From Amphibacillus sp052055485 (GTDB lineage: Bacteria > Bacillota > Bacilli > Bacillales > Amphibacillaceae), in contig NZ_CP197171.1 in assembly GCF_052055485.1 (NCBI RefSeq), positions 372,001 to 436,000 of the forward strand: a stretch of DNA of 64,000 bases. The letters are read 5' to 3'. Below, piece after piece: positions 7,550 to 16,784 of this stretch; the stretch's first letter is position 1, and every line of letters starts with the position of its first letter. The notes under the pieces were generated by a model. That model did no database searches. It saw nothing but the letters and a program-made list of their open reading frames with translations, and was not told the DNA's origin. Both the position numbers and the translations under genes were made by a program.

Positions 7550-9750
7550 GCTAATATGCGTTTTATCAACTCTTGGTATTGATTGTATAAAAGTTCTTTA
7601 TTTTCTAGTTGATATCCTTTTCGATAAACCAATTGTGCATATTCATCTGTTAATTTTGTCATTAAATCGACCTCAAGTAGATGATCTGCTGCTTTGGCAA
7701 AGTCATGCAATGTTTGTGTGCTCGATCGTTTTAATTTATGAATCCTTAGTAGCACAAATAGTGTTTGATAAGCTTTTTCAAATTCTATCTCTTGATCAAA
7801 TCGTGACCAGTGCCAGAATATGATCTTCTGTAAAAGAACTTTCCATCTTAGTAAAGCAACAATAACCAAGATCACAATTAAACCGAGTAGCCATGGCCAG
7901 AGGGTTAACTCTTGAAGAAATGATCTTGACTCATCCTCTTCTTGCTCCATTTCATCCGTTTCTGAAGAATCAGCTTCTTGATCATCGTCTTCCGTCATAT
8001 CTTCTTCATCTAAGTCTTGATCTTCTGACTCATCTTCAAGGTCTTCAAATGAATCGTCCGATTCTTCGTAAAGCATATCATTTCCACTAAAACCAATTGT
8101 CGGCTCGAATGGAACCCAACCGAATTCTGGGAAATAAGCCTCTACCCAAGAGTGAGCATTGCCGTTGGTTATTTCATAACGGTACAGTTCTTCATCATCA
8201 GTTGATAAATCTTCAATTTGTTCTCCACTTGTAAAACCTTTTACCCATCGGGCTGGAATGCCAACAGCTCTTAACATCACAACCATTGAAGTGGAAAAGT
8301 TATCACAGTAACCAACCTGGGTTTCAAACAAAAATTGGTCGACATAGTCTTCGGTTTCATCTGGAACCGGAATGTCTGTGGTTTGATAAGTAAAATCACC
8401 TTGATCAAAATAGGATTCAATCGCAGCTGCTTGATCATAGCGAGTTGATTGATCAGCAACAATCTCTTCTGCTAACCCTATCACTCTATCCGGTAATTGA
8501 TCAGGTAACTGTAAATAGGTTTCAGCTATTTCATGTGAAATTGCACCATCGGATTGTCTGATCTGATCGGTTGAAAAGTCGGGATATATATAGGACATTT
8601 CAATCGGTGCCGTTTGTAGTGATTGTCCCATATTTTCAGGTTCAATTTGGCCTGTTTCTTGATCGAAAACAAAATCCTCGTTATCACTGTGTGCTATCTC
8701 ATACAAGCCATAAGGGTAAACAAGTTTATTAAAATTAATCTCCTCTAAATACTGGACAGTAGCTTCCCTTAACGGCTGCTCTGAATTAGGAGTGAACAAT
8801 GGCAAACTTCCTTCAGAGTATGGTTGAAAATTCAAAGCTTCTTGGCGCTCCCAGCCATGACCTGTGTAGTAGTCCTTTGACTCGATTCGCCAATAATGAT
8901 CAAGTGATGTTTCTGCATGGAAAAGCGGTGTATCATCCATTTCAAATGAGCCGCCTAACTGACTATCGTCCTCACCATAACCAACGGTGCGTGTCTCTCC
9001 TCTGTTTCCAAAGCTAATCCCTTCAGCAGTACTTGTAATAAAAGGGACTGGATCTGGCCAAACCGGCTCTGGTTTTGGGGCAAAATAGCTAAGGACACCA
9101 ATCGTAATCATTGTCAATACTAGTGGAATAAGCACACGTTGAAACCAACGAACCAAGTCGAAGGCTAACTGTTTTTGTTCAATCCGCTTTAAGTAATTAT
9201 TAATCATAAGCATTAATAAGCTGATCATCACTAAGCGAATAATCGCTTGATCTGCTTGATACGGTGTAAATGTATCCATTATTGTCACAAAAATAATCGT
9301 AATAATAATAAAGATAAATACACGTTTCATTGTGATTAACCAAAAATAAAGCAAATAGCTCACTAATGCAATGATCAGTAGAAATAATAAGGTTTGAAAT
9401 AGGTCAGTAAATTGATACCAATTCCGCTCAAGAAGTGCGACTAAATTGCTGTGCCATTCTATTTGCACCGTCTGATACCAATACTCACTAAAGATTGGGC
9501 TTGGTAAGAAGACGTAGTGAATGATAAGGACTAACCCAATCGTTCTAAGCAAAAAGGATAGCCAGGTCGGTATTTTGATATATGTTAGTCCAAAGCAAAA
9601 AATCGCATAGACAATAAACAAATAAACGTGTTCAAATTCAGCAATGGCATTTAAGGGACGAATCCATTCAAAAACTAAAATCAGCCCAAGCAAATAGAGT
9701 GTAAAAGTTAAAAATCGTCCTCCAGATTGAATACGTTCTTTTGCTTTCAT
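7546..9750 (-). CDS. yebA: Membrane protein with transglutaminase-like domain (YebA/TgpA type)
   Basis: 734-residue membrane protein. The N-terminal ~215 residues hold about seven to eight hydrophobic segments. An extracytoplasmic region follows, with a transglutaminase-like papain fold containing Cys482 (VGYCDNFSTSM), His533 (AHSWVEAYFPEFGW) and PFEPT as third catalytic segment. A very acidic linker (about 570-615, rich in Asp and Glu) leads to a final membrane segment (LLGLIVILVIVALL) and a cytoplasmic tail with a DUF4129-like look. It is the third gene of the moxR-DUF58-transglutaminase set, starting one base into the DUF58 stop; in B. subtilis the same order is yeaC-yeaD-yebA-guaA. The biochemical role is not established; a part in cell envelope or protein maturation is inferred. 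Confidence 0.9.
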   Translation of the reverse strand: MKAKERIQSGGRFLTFTLYLLGLILVFEWIRPLNAIAEFEHVYLFIVYAIFCFGLTYIKIPTWLSFLLRTIGLVLIIHYVFLPSPIFSEYWYQTVQIEWHSNLVALLERNWYQFTDLFQTLLFLLIIALVSYLLYFWLITMKRVFIFIIITIIFVTIMDTFTPYQADQAIIRLVMISLLMLMINNYLKRIEQKQLAFDLVRWFQRVLIPLVLTMITIGVLSYFAPKPEPVWPDPVPFITSTAEGISFGNRGETRTVGYGEDDSQLGGSFEMDDTPLFHAETSLDHYWRIESKDYYTGHGWERQEALNFQPYSEGSLPLFTPNSEQPLREATVQYLEEINFNKLVYPYGLYEIAHSDNEDFVFDQETGQIEPENMGQSLQTAPIEMSYIYPDFSTDQIRQSDGAISHEIAETYLQLPDQLPDRVIGLAEEIVADQSTRYDQAAAIESYFDQGDFTYQTTDIPVPDETEDYVDQFLFETQVGYCDNFSTSMVVMLRAVGIPARWVKGFTSGEQIEDLSTDDEELYRYEITNGNAHSWVEAYFPEFGWVPFEPTIGFSGNDMLYEESDDSFEDLEDESEDQDLDEEDMTEDDDQEADSSETDEMEQEEDESRSFLQELTLWPWLLGLIVILVIVALLRWKVLLQKIIFWHWSRFDQEIEFEKAYQTLFVLLRIHKLKRSSTQTLHDFAKAADHLLEVDLMTKLTDEYAQLVYRKGYQLENKELLYNQYQELIKRILA

Positions 9751-11000
9751 TAAACGACCACCACCCCTCTTCTATGTTTCAGTTCTTTTTCTGTAATTAA
9801 ATTAACATTTATTCGATAACTTCTCAGTTGATTTTCCAATGCTTGATCTCGCTTAGTTTGTTCGGCTTGTGATCGCGTCACGTATATCGTTATCTTATTT
9901 CTCTGATAAGATAGCTTAATTAATTGCTCAACAAGTCCACTTGTTAATTGATCCGTAAATAACAAGAAAAAATTACCTTTATCAACTGTCCGTTGATAGT
10001 GATCGAGAGTTGATGCAATGATATGCTCATTTGCTCCAGGCTGAAAAGAAATAAAAGCATCAGTTAAATGAACTTGCTCTTTCTCAGTAGAAAAAAGAAA
10101 TCGTTCATAACCGACGTGTAAGAAATCAACTTGTAGTTTCCTTCGGATGAATTCTTGTAAAACAGCCTGACATAAGGCTAAATTCCATTCATAAGCGACC
10201 CCGCTTTGCATTCCTAACAACATAATTGTGCCGTTTCTACTATATTCTTGTTCAAATTCTTTTGTCATCAAAGTGGCTGTTTTGGCTGTTGCTTTCCAAT
10301 GAATGGCTGAAAGTCGATCACCAGGAACATATTGACGTGCGCCAGTAATATGGTTAGAGCGATCAGTTTGAAAAGTTGATGTGGCCTCTTCTCCAGATTG
10401 TTTCTCATTATTATCCCAACGGAGTTGAAGATCAAGATCAGCAGGAGCAACACGTAGCGTTGATTCAAGCGGAAGAACAACTGACTTAGTGATAAAACCA
10501 AATACATCAGTCATCGTTAAGCTAATCTGCTGAAAGGAGTGGACTCCTCTCGGTAAATCATGTAATTGGTATTGATAATCAATTTTCCTACGAAATAGTG
10601 GAAAGAGCATCTTTTTTACTGTTCCCTCACGTTGTGGAAGCTTCTTTTTCACTAACCACTCACTCCATCGGTCGACAACAAAATAGGGACGAATCGATGT
10701 TGGTAAAAACTCCTCAATGATTAAATATGAGAAAGGAATTGGCATTCGTCTTTTTAACTCTAAACGAATGTAAATTGTTTGTCCCGCTTTGATTGGTTTA
10801 ATCGCAACAATCCGCTTCACGCGCCAATCCTTAACCGGATAAAGAATAAAGATCAAATAGTAAATCAGAAAGGGTAGTGCGGTATAAAATAAAAACCAAC
10901 TGACAAAACCCCCTTGAAACATGGCATAGCTAAATAAAATGATCAATAAGCTAAACAACAGTATCATTTTAACAAATAAATAAGCTGCTTGCCGCATCAA
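9750..11000 (-). CDS. yeaD: DUF58 domain protein (YeaD type)
   Basis: 416 residues. Two hydrophobic segments lie near the N-terminus (LFSLLIILFSYAMFQGGFVSWFLFY and a following one), then a beta-rich part, then the DUF58 signature around 200-240 (RQYVPGDRLSAIHWKATAKT) that precedes a von Willebrand A-like fold. The start overlaps the stop of the moxR gene by four bases and its own stop overlaps the next start, so the three genes are translationally coupled. The family is constantly linked to MoxR ATPases; the exact function is unknown. Confidence 0.9.
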   Translation of the reverse strand: MMRQAAYLFVKMILLFSLLIILFSYAMFQGGFVSWFLFYTALPFLIYYLIFILYPVKDWRVKRIVAIKPIKAGQTIYIRLELKRRMPIPFSYLIIEEFLPTSIRPYFVVDRWSEWLVKKKLPQREGTVKKMLFPLFRRKIDYQYQLHDLPRGVHSFQQISLTMTDVFGFITKSVVLPLESTLRVAPADLDLQLRWDNNEKQSGEEATSTFQTDRSNHITGARQYVPGDRLSAIHWKATAKTATLMTKEFEQEYSRNGTIMLLGMQSGVAYEWNLALCQAVLQEFIRRKLQVDFLHVGYERFLFSTEKEQVHLTDAFISFQPGANEHIIASTLDHYQRTVDKGNFFLLFTDQLTSGLVEQLIKLSYQRNKITIYVTRSQAEQTKRDQALENQLRSYRINVNLITEKELKHRRGVVVV

Positions 11001-11947
11001 TTCGATTCCTTTCGTGCTGGGATATCAACTTGATTAAGAATCGATTGAATAATTTGATCAGCTGATTTTCGTTCATATCTAGCTTCTTGTGTCAAAATCA
11101 ATCGGTGATTGAGGACGTAAGGCGCCAAATAAATCACATCGTCTGGAATGCAATAGTCACGTCCTTTGATGTAGGCATATGCTTTTGCTGCCCGCATCAA
11201 TCCAATGGCTCCACGAGGACTCGCTCCTAATTGAATGAATGGATGCTCACGTGTCGAGCGAACAATTTTGACAATATACTGCTGAATCATTGAATCGATA
11301 TAGACATCATTCACTTCTGCCTGCAAATTAATGACATCTTGCCGTTCTATTATGGCTGTTAACTGCTCAATCGGATGAATACCACCTGTAATTTCAAGCA
11401 TTTCCGTCTCTTCAGCTTCTGTAGGATAACCGATATTCAATTTAAGTAAAAAACGGTCGATCTGAGCTTCAGGTAAGGCATATGTTCCTTCATATTCAAT
11501 CGGGTTTTGCGTCGCCATCACAAAAAACGGCTGATCAATGCGAACCGTTTCACCATCTACGGTGACACTGCTTTCTTCCATTGCTTCTAGCAGTGCAGAT
11601 TGTGTTTTTGGTGAAGTACGATTAATTTCATCAGCCAAAATAATGTCACCAACGATTGGACCTTTTCGATACTCAAATTCCTGTTTTTGTGGGTGATAAA
11701 TCGATACACCCGTAACATCTGAGGGTAAAAGATCTGGTGTAAACTGAATTCGACTAAAGGAGCAGTCAAGGGATTTGGCAAGTGCTCGAACCAGCATTGT
11801 CTTACCCACACCTGGAATGTCCTCGAGCAGTACATGCCCCCGAGCCAAAAGCGCAGTTAAACTTAATATCACTGTTTCCTCTTTCCCAATAATTACTTTA
11901 TTTATATTAGTTAAAACCTTTTTTAAGGATTGTTGTTTGATGTTCAT
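10997..11947 (-). CDS. yeaC: MoxR-family AAA+ ATPase (YeaC type)
   Basis: Chaperone-like AAA+ ATPase. Walker A is GVGKTMLV, Walker B is ILADEINRTSP, and the sensor region MATQNPIEYEGTYALPEAQ with arginine-finger context is typical of MoxR. I place the start at ATG 11947 (MNIKQQSLKK): the in-frame ATG at 11965 overlaps the GGAGG and cannot use it. TTG at 11953 is another option. First gene of the moxR-DUF58-transglutaminase unit. MoxR proteins generally act on partner proteins with VWA-like folds, here presumably the DUF58 product. Confidence 0.92.
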   Translation of the reverse strand: MNIKQQSLKKVLTNINKVIIGKEETVILSLTALLARGHVLLEDIPGVGKTMLVRALAKSLDCSFSRIQFTPDLLPSDVTGVSIYHPQKQEFEYRKGPIVGDIILADEINRTSPKTQSALLEAMEESSVTVDGETVRIDQPFFVMATQNPIEYEGTYALPEAQIDRFLLKLNIGYPTEAEETEMLEITGGIHPIEQLTAIIERQDVINLQAEVNDVYIDSMIQQYIVKIVRSTREHPFIQLGASPRGAIGLMRAAKAYAYIKGRDYCIPDDVIYLAPYVLNHRLILTQEARYERKSADQIIQSILNQVDIPARKESN

Positions 11948-12117
11948 CTTCAAATTGACCTCCATCTACAAATACTTACTATTACTTCTATATTATCGGT
12001 TTTTTTAACAAAAAGAAACTATTTAGCTGTTGGGTTATAAATTATTATTCCCATTTATCAGATCATTCTCACAAGTCAAAAATTCTTTTGTAGGAAGCTG
12101 CGGCATGCTGTGTTCAT

Positions 12118-12240
12118 GTTCAACAATTTGCAGGCAATTTTATGGGTTTGCAAACAAGTTCAACGATTTGCGAGCAACTCTACCCATTTGCAAACAAATT
12201 CAACGATTTACAAGCAACTTCCATGATTTCTGAAGCCATT
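12118..12240. repeat. Six degenerate 20-bp tandem repeats
   Basis: From 12121 six consecutive 20-base blocks share the core ATTTGCAAACAA or variants: CAACAATTTGCAGGCAATTT, TATGGGTTTGCAAACAAGTT, CAACGATTTGCGAGCAACTC, TACCCATTTGCAAACAAATT, CAACGATTTACAAGCAACTT, and a weaker last copy. Alternate blocks are more alike, giving a 40-bp higher-order unit. It occupies the gap between moxR and the potassium channel gene (11948-12317), which holds no ORF that looks real. Function unknown. Confidence 0.85.
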
Positions 12241-12284
12241 CAAAAAATACCCTATAACATTTTTATCCTTATCTATTTCATATT

Positions 12285-12313
12285 AAAAGACGTTTTCGAT
12301 TGAAAACGTCTTT
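12285..12313 (-). terminator. Terminator after ktrB-like gene
   Basis: AAAGACGTTTTC and GAAAACGTCTTT form a perfect 12-bp stem directly downstream of the potassium transporter stop codon. Confidence 0.75.
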
Positions 12314-12317
12314 GTCA

Positions 12318-13682
12318 TTAGCCAATTAGCATTTTTGCCTTTGGATATTGATATAAATCTTTTGTTGGTTCGCCACGAATTAAGAATAAGAATGAAAAGA
12401 TGCCAATTCGACCGATAAACATCATAATCATAATAACAATTCGTCCAATCACTGAAAGTTCAGGCGTTATCCCTAAGCTTAAACCCGTTGTCCCAAAAGC
12501 CGAAAAGACTTCAAAGGCAATTTCCATATTAGAGAATGGTTCTGTAATGGATAAGATAAATATAGCCAATAAGCAGAGCAACAGCGCTGTAGTATACACA
12601 ATAAATGCCTTAATGACATCTTGTTGCTCAATTTCACGTTTAAAAATCTTAATCGTTGAATGACCCTTTGCATAATGATAAATAGCTAGCAAAATAATAG
12701 CAAAAGTGGTTGTCCGAATCCCCCCACCCACACTGCTTGGTGACGCCCCAATAAACATGAGAAAGGATAACAGCATAAGTGTTGAAGATGAGAAATCTCC
12801 CATTTCCATAGTATATAGCCCTCCATTACGTGTCGTCACAGACTGGAATAAACTATAAAACAAACTGTTAATCACACTCTCTCCCTGCAATGCATTTGAA
12901 TACTCTAGTATGTATATGGATATAGAACCGAATATAACCAATATAAAAAAAGTTATTGTTGTTAATTTTACAAATGTGCTAAAACGAAAGTCACGTCTTT
13001 TTTTCTTCCTAGCAAAGAACCATTGCTGAACTTCAATTAAAACAGGAAAGCCAATAGCCCCTAAAATCAGTAAAATCATATTAATCGTTTGAACATAGTA
13101 ATCATCAGCAAATGGGAGTAATGAAACACCAGTAATATCAAAACCTGCATTTGTTGTTGCACTAACTGAAGCAAAAAAACCTTGAACCCATGCCTCCTGC
13201 CATGTTTCAAAATAGTTCAGATAGCATATGCTCAACAAAACTGTACCGAAAAACTCAATCAATAAGATTGTACTTAAAACCTTTACCATTAGTTTAACAA
13301 GACCAGCGAGTGTTGTCCTATTCTGATCAATAGAAATAAGTTGTCGTTCTCGCATACCAATTTTTTTACCTAATAATAAATAGATGGTTGTACCCAAAGT
13401 CATAATCCCTATTCCACCGAACTGCAAAATAAACGCTAAAACGAAATAACCAGCAACATTAAATGTTTGATCAATCGGAACAACCGATAATCCCGTCACA
13501 CTAATCGCACTAATCGCCGTAAACAAACTATCATATAGTGACAAATATTGCCCAGGTCTTAAAAGAAATGGTAAATTAAGGATTGCCGTTGAAATTAAAA
13601 TTGCTAAAGAATAAAATAAGACAATCAACTTCACTGGTGATAGTTGATGAATATTTTTTAAAGATTTATTGATAAATGCCAT
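12318..13682 (-). CDS. K+ uptake channel subunit, TrkH/KtrB family
   Basis: Membrane subunit of a Ktr-type potassium transporter. The 454-residue length and four pore loops fit KtrB/KtrD: SAISVTGLS (about 57-66), ATTNAGFD (about 175), SVTTRNGGLY (about 284) and FSAFGTTGLSLG (about 395). Each has the Gly of the selectivity filter, and the gate-region Gly-rich segment ASPSSVGGGIRTTT is present. It has no N-terminal nucleotide-binding domain, so it needs a KtrA/KtrC partner, which is not in the window. Starts with ATG behind AAAGGAGAAAG. Monocistronic, divergent from the LOV-STAS gene. KtrD is as likely as KtrB. Confidence 0.92.
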   Translation of the reverse strand: MAFINKSLKNIHQLSPVKLIVLFYSLAILISTAILNLPFLLRPGQYLSLYDSLFTAISAISVTGLSVVPIDQTFNVAGYFVLAFILQFGGIGIMTLGTTIYLLLGKKIGMRERQLISIDQNRTTLAGLVKLMVKVLSTILLIEFFGTVLLSICYLNYFETWQEAWVQGFFASVSATTNAGFDITGVSLLPFADDYYVQTINMILLILGAIGFPVLIEVQQWFFARKKKRRDFRFSTFVKLTTITFFILVIFGSISIYILEYSNALQGESVINSLFYSLFQSVTTRNGGLYTMEMGDFSSSTLMLLSFLMFIGASPSSVGGGIRTTTFAIILLAIYHYAKGHSTIKIFKREIEQQDVIKAFIVYTTALLLCLLAIFILSITEPFSNMEIAFEVFSAFGTTGLSLGITPELSVIGRIVIMIMMFIGRIGIFSFLFLIRGEPTKDLYQYPKAKMLIG

Positions 13683-13753
13683 CAGTCTTTCTCCTTTTAT
13701 ATGTGTTAATTGAATATCTGTGAGGTTAAGCCTTAATGACTACATTTTTATCA

Positions 13754-13782
13754 TTGATTTCCATAATCAAACATGGCATAAT
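13754..13782 (+). promoter_or_regulatory. Promoter of the LOV-STAS gene
   Basis: TTGATT (13754-13759), a 17-bp spacer and CATAAT (13777-13782), about 25 bases before the start codon. Confidence 0.55.
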
Positions 13783-13808
13783 TTTCTGTAAAGGGAGTGA
13801 ACGAAATC

Positions 13809-14570
13809 ATGCCAAATCAAGCACATGATCCTTTTTTTCGCGAAGCACTTAACCATACAAATGTTGGTCTTATTATAACAGATCCGAATCTACCTGATCA
13901 CCCTATTATCTTTGTCAATAAAGGTTTTGTCAATCTAACGGGTTATCAAGAAAAGGAAGTGATCGGAAAAAATAGTCGCATACTTCAAGGCGATTCAACA
14001 GACACCTCTGTTAATAAGAAAATAAAACAAGCCCTTAAAGAGAAAAAATCAATTACTGTTGAAGTTTATAACTATACCAAAAATGGTCAAGGCTTTTGGA
14101 ATGAGTTGACGATTGATCCGATGTGGGTTGATGAGAAACTTTACTTTGTTGGTGTACAAAAGGATATCACTGAATTAAAGGAAAAAGAAGAATTATTAAA
14201 GAATACCCTAACCGAAATGGCACAGCTATCCACACCAATTGTACCGATTAATAATCATATTTCTGCTTTACCGTTGATCGGTTCGATTACGAAAACAAGA
14301 CTTGATCAATTAACACTTACCATCTCAACTTATCTATCAAAAACAAAAAATGATTATCTAATCTTAGACTTATCAGGCTTATTTAAAGTCGATCCGACCA
14401 TTTCTGATTCTTTCTTAAAATTAAATGATTTAACACAATTAATAGGTACTCAGCTCGTTATAACAGGAGTTAGACCTGATCTTGCACTTAAAGCAAGGGA
14501 TCTTAGCGGTCAATTAAAACATTTACATACGTTCTTAACTGTTCAAGATGCAATCAAAGCCTTATCATAA
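13809..14570 (+). CDS. LOV-STAS protein (YtvA-like) without photoactive cysteine
   Basis: 253 residues with the layout of the B. subtilis blue-light receptor YtvA: a PAS/LOV domain (about 8-110), a helical linker (KDITELKEKEELLKNTLTEM) and a STAS domain (about 140-253) of the type that joins the general stress stressosome. The flavin pocket looks kept (VNKGFVNLTGY, GKNSRILQG, NGQGFWNELTI, VGVQKDIT). The hallmark GRNCRFLQG motif reads GKNSRILQG, so the cysteine that forms the light-induced flavin adduct is Ser56 (codon AGT at 13974-13976). Start chosen at ATG 13809; the GTG at 13797 overlaps the GGGAG. YtvA in B. subtilis feeds into sigma-B activation; here a light-independent or redox role is possible. 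Confidence 0.92.
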   Translation: MPNQAHDPFFREALNHTNVGLIITDPNLPDHPIIFVNKGFVNLTGYQEKEVIGKNSRILQGDSTDTSVNKKIKQALKEKKSITVEVYNYTKNGQGFWNELTIDPMWVDEKLYFVGVQKDITELKEKEELLKNTLTEMAQLSTPIVPINNHISALPLIGSITKTRLDQLTLTISTYLSKTKNDYLILDLSGLFKVDPTISDSFLKLNDLTQLIGTQLVITGVRPDLALKARDLSGQLKHLHTFLTVQDAIKALS

Positions 14571-14722
14571 AGTAAAACAACTGGATACAACTTAGCTATG
14601 TTCTCCTATTCAGGCATTTCATCCAAATCATTTATACTTTGATCAATCAATTATGTTTATCTTTAAGGCAAAAGTGGTAAATTAAATAGAATATTAACAT
14701 TTAAACAAAGGTGGTTACCAAA

Positions 14723-15547
14723 ATGAACAAGGTCACATTAAATAATGGTGTACAAATGCCCCAACTTGGTTTTGGCGTCTGGCGTGTTGAAAATGACCAA
14801 GCCACAGAAGCTGTCAAAAAGGCACTTGAGGTTGGCTATCGCTCGATTGACACAGCCATGTATTATGAAAACGAGGCAGGTGTTGGAAAGGCACTGGCGG
14901 AAACAGCTATTCCACGTGAACAGCTATTTATTACAACAAAAGTTTGGAATAGTGATCATGGCTACGACAATACATTACGTGCCTTCGATGAGAGCTTAGC
15001 TCGGCTTGGTCTCGACTATCTTGATCTCTACTTAATTCACTGGCCAACTCCACAATTTGATTCTTATATCGAAACATATAAAGCATTAGAAAAGCTCTAC
15101 CATGATGGTCGCGTCAAAGCCATTGGCGTTTGTAACTTTGAGATTGAGCATTTAGAACGTCTGTTAAGCGAATGTGACGTTAAACCAGTACTAAACCAAA
15201 TTGAGTGTCACCCACACCTGAGTCAAAAAGAATTGAAGGCATTTTGCGCACAGCATGATATTTTCGTTGAAGCTTGGGGCCCGCTTGAGCAAGGCGGTGA
15301 AATATTAAAAAATGATGCTATTAAGAAAATGGCTTCAATGCATGACAAAACAACTGCCCAAGTTATTTTACGCTGGCATTTACAAAACAATACAATTGTT
15401 ATTCCTAAATCAGTCACACCATCTAGGATTGAAGAAAACTTTGATATCTTTGACTTTGAGTTAACAGTCAGCGACATGCAAGCCATCGACCAGCTTAACT
15501 TGAATCAACGAAAAGGTTCACATCCAAATGAGATGCATAGTAGATAG
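14723..15547 (+). CDS. Aldo/keto reductase (YvgN/YtbE type)
   Basis: NADPH-dependent reductase of aldehydes such as glyoxal or methylglyoxal. 274 residues forming a TIM barrel. The catalytic tetrad is visible as Asp in RSIDTAMYYENE, Tyr in the same motif, Lys in ITTKVWN and His in LIHWPTP. The NADP-binding C-terminal motif IPKSVTPSRIEENFDIFDF is complete. The start is ATG 14723 behind AAAGGTGG; a GTG at 14711 lies within the ribosome site. A possible weak sigma-B-like promoter (GTTTAT, 14 bases, TGGTAA) precedes it. Monocistronic, ended by the hairpin at 15556. Confidence 0.92.
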   Translation: MNKVTLNNGVQMPQLGFGVWRVENDQATEAVKKALEVGYRSIDTAMYYENEAGVGKALAETAIPREQLFITTKVWNSDHGYDNTLRAFDESLARLGLDYLDLYLIHWPTPQFDSYIETYKALEKLYHDGRVKAIGVCNFEIEHLERLLSECDVKPVLNQIECHPHLSQKELKAFCAQHDIFVEAWGPLEQGGEILKNDAIKKMASMHDKTTAQVILRWHLQNNTIVIPKSVTPSRIEENFDIFDFELTVSDMQAIDQLNLNQRKGSHPNEMHSR

Positions 15548-15555
15548 AGAATACT

Positions 15556-15604
15556 AAAAAAGCTGTTGTACAATGAAGAAATGAGTTGTACGACAGTTTT
15601 TTTA
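15556..15604 (+). terminator. Terminator after aldo/keto reductase
   Basis: AAAAAGCTGTTGTACAA, a short loop, TTGTACGACAGTTTTTTT: a rho-independent terminator starting 8 bases after the stop. Confidence 0.85.
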
Positions 15605-15933
15605 TTTTGTCAAAAAGGCTGGAACCTCTCAAACAAGAAGCATTATCATTCCAACTGGAACAGTTGAATCCATTCGAATAAGCTCTAATCAAGTGAATGG
15701 GCTTACGAAATAAACACAGAAAGGACATTTAGACAGCGTGTGATGCTCATAATGGCCCTTCTCATGCCGAGATGGAGCATTTTATCGATAATGGTATAAA
15801 ATGAAACTCCAATCAATCGGAGTTAGCACAAGCGTGTTATCCCGAGTTTTGCGGATGATTATCTGTGATATATCATTACGCTCCATAGTTATTAAGCAAC
15901 TATGGAGCGTGTTTCATTTAAATCTATTCATTT
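15605..15933. other. Intergenic region with hairpin, no gene
   Basis: About 330 bases. It contains a perfect inverted repeat ACGCTCCATAGTT / AACTATGGAGCGT (15878-15910), likely a terminator for the flanking genes, and a shorter ATGCTC/GAGCAT pair near 15743-15780. The short ORFs here lack ribosome sites. I see no gene. Confidence 0.6.
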
Positions 15934-16686
15934 TTAAGAATCTTTTTGTCCTTCTTCTACGTGACTCATATCTCCCACAGTCACAACATTATAGTTCCCA
16001 GCTTTATAATGGATCTTAGTCACACTTCCATTCAGCAATCCTTTAGTTAGTCGTTCATCATTGTTCTCTGAAAAGATATCCACGATGGTATTAATACTTA
16101 AACCATGTGAAACGACCAAAATATTTCCCCCACCATTTTCACTTGCTATTTTGGTTATTTCATCAATGCTTTCCTTTAGCCTTTTAGTAACCATATCATA
16201 GTTTTCAGCCGGCCAATTTGTAATTGGATCTACTCTTTCTTTATCAAGATTTGCTACACTATTTGCAAAATCTCTAGGCGATAATCCTTCTTTATGTAAT
16301 TCCACTGAAGTTTTTCCTTGGCTTTCAGCAATATCAGTCCACATGATTGCGTTTAATTCACCTTCATAGCTTCCAAAATTGAATTCACGTAGACGGCTGT
16401 CTGTTTCTAAAGCAATGCTTTTTGACCGTTTATTGGCTTCCAAAATAATATTTGCTGTTTGAATACTTCGACCGCTATCACTGCTATATGCAGCCATAAA
16501 TTCAATATTAGCTAACCCTTTCCCAGCGTAACCAACTACTTCTTCTCCCTCAGGTGTTAGGACGGCATCCGCCCATCCTTGAACACGATCTGCTTCATTC
16601 AGCATTGTTTTACCATGCCTGACAACGTATAAGATCACTTCTTCTACTGAATCTGTTGAAAAATCCTCTTTATCCGTTCGATTCAT
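15934..16686 (-). CDS. Histidine phosphatase family protein
   Basis: 250-residue member of the phosphoglycerate-mutase-like superfamily. The N-terminal VVRHGKTMLNEADRVQGW holds the phospho-acceptor His of the RHG motif. The second conserved His lies in LVVSHGLSINTIVD and the acidic residue in LREFNFGSYEGE. The substrate cannot be told from sequence; phosphatase activity on a small phosphorylated metabolite is more likely than mutase. It reads in the same direction as the sugar operon upstream but is separated from it by a terminator (16711-16766). Confidence 0.85.
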   Translation of the reverse strand: MNRTDKEDFSTDSVEEVILYVVRHGKTMLNEADRVQGWADAVLTPEGEEVVGYAGKGLANIEFMAAYSSDSGRSIQTANIILEANKRSKSIALETDSRLREFNFGSYEGELNAIMWTDIAESQGKTSVELHKEGLSPRDFANSVANLDKERVDPITNWPAENYDMVTKRLKESIDEITKIASENGGGNILVVSHGLSINTIVDIFSENNDERLTKGLLNGSVTKIHYKAGNYNVVTVGDMSHVEEGQKDS

Positions 16687-16710
16687 AATTTATCATCCTT
16701 TATTTCCTAT

Positions 16711-16766
16711 AAAAATAGGGCTTTATAGAGTTAGTATGTATTAAATACTATCATATATAAAGCCCC
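16711..16766 (-). terminator. Terminator of the oxidoreductase/isomerase operon
   Basis: On the minus strand, GGGCTTTATA and TATAAAGCCC enclose a nested TAGTAT/ATACTA stem, followed by TATTTTT. It ends the transcript of the five-gene operon starting at 21317. Confidence 0.8.
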
Positions 16767-16784
16767 ACATCTATTATTATCTAA

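Noticed and set aside
12118..12240. CRISPR-like array
   Set aside because: Units are 20-bp degenerate direct repeats without unique spacers, and no cas gene is present.
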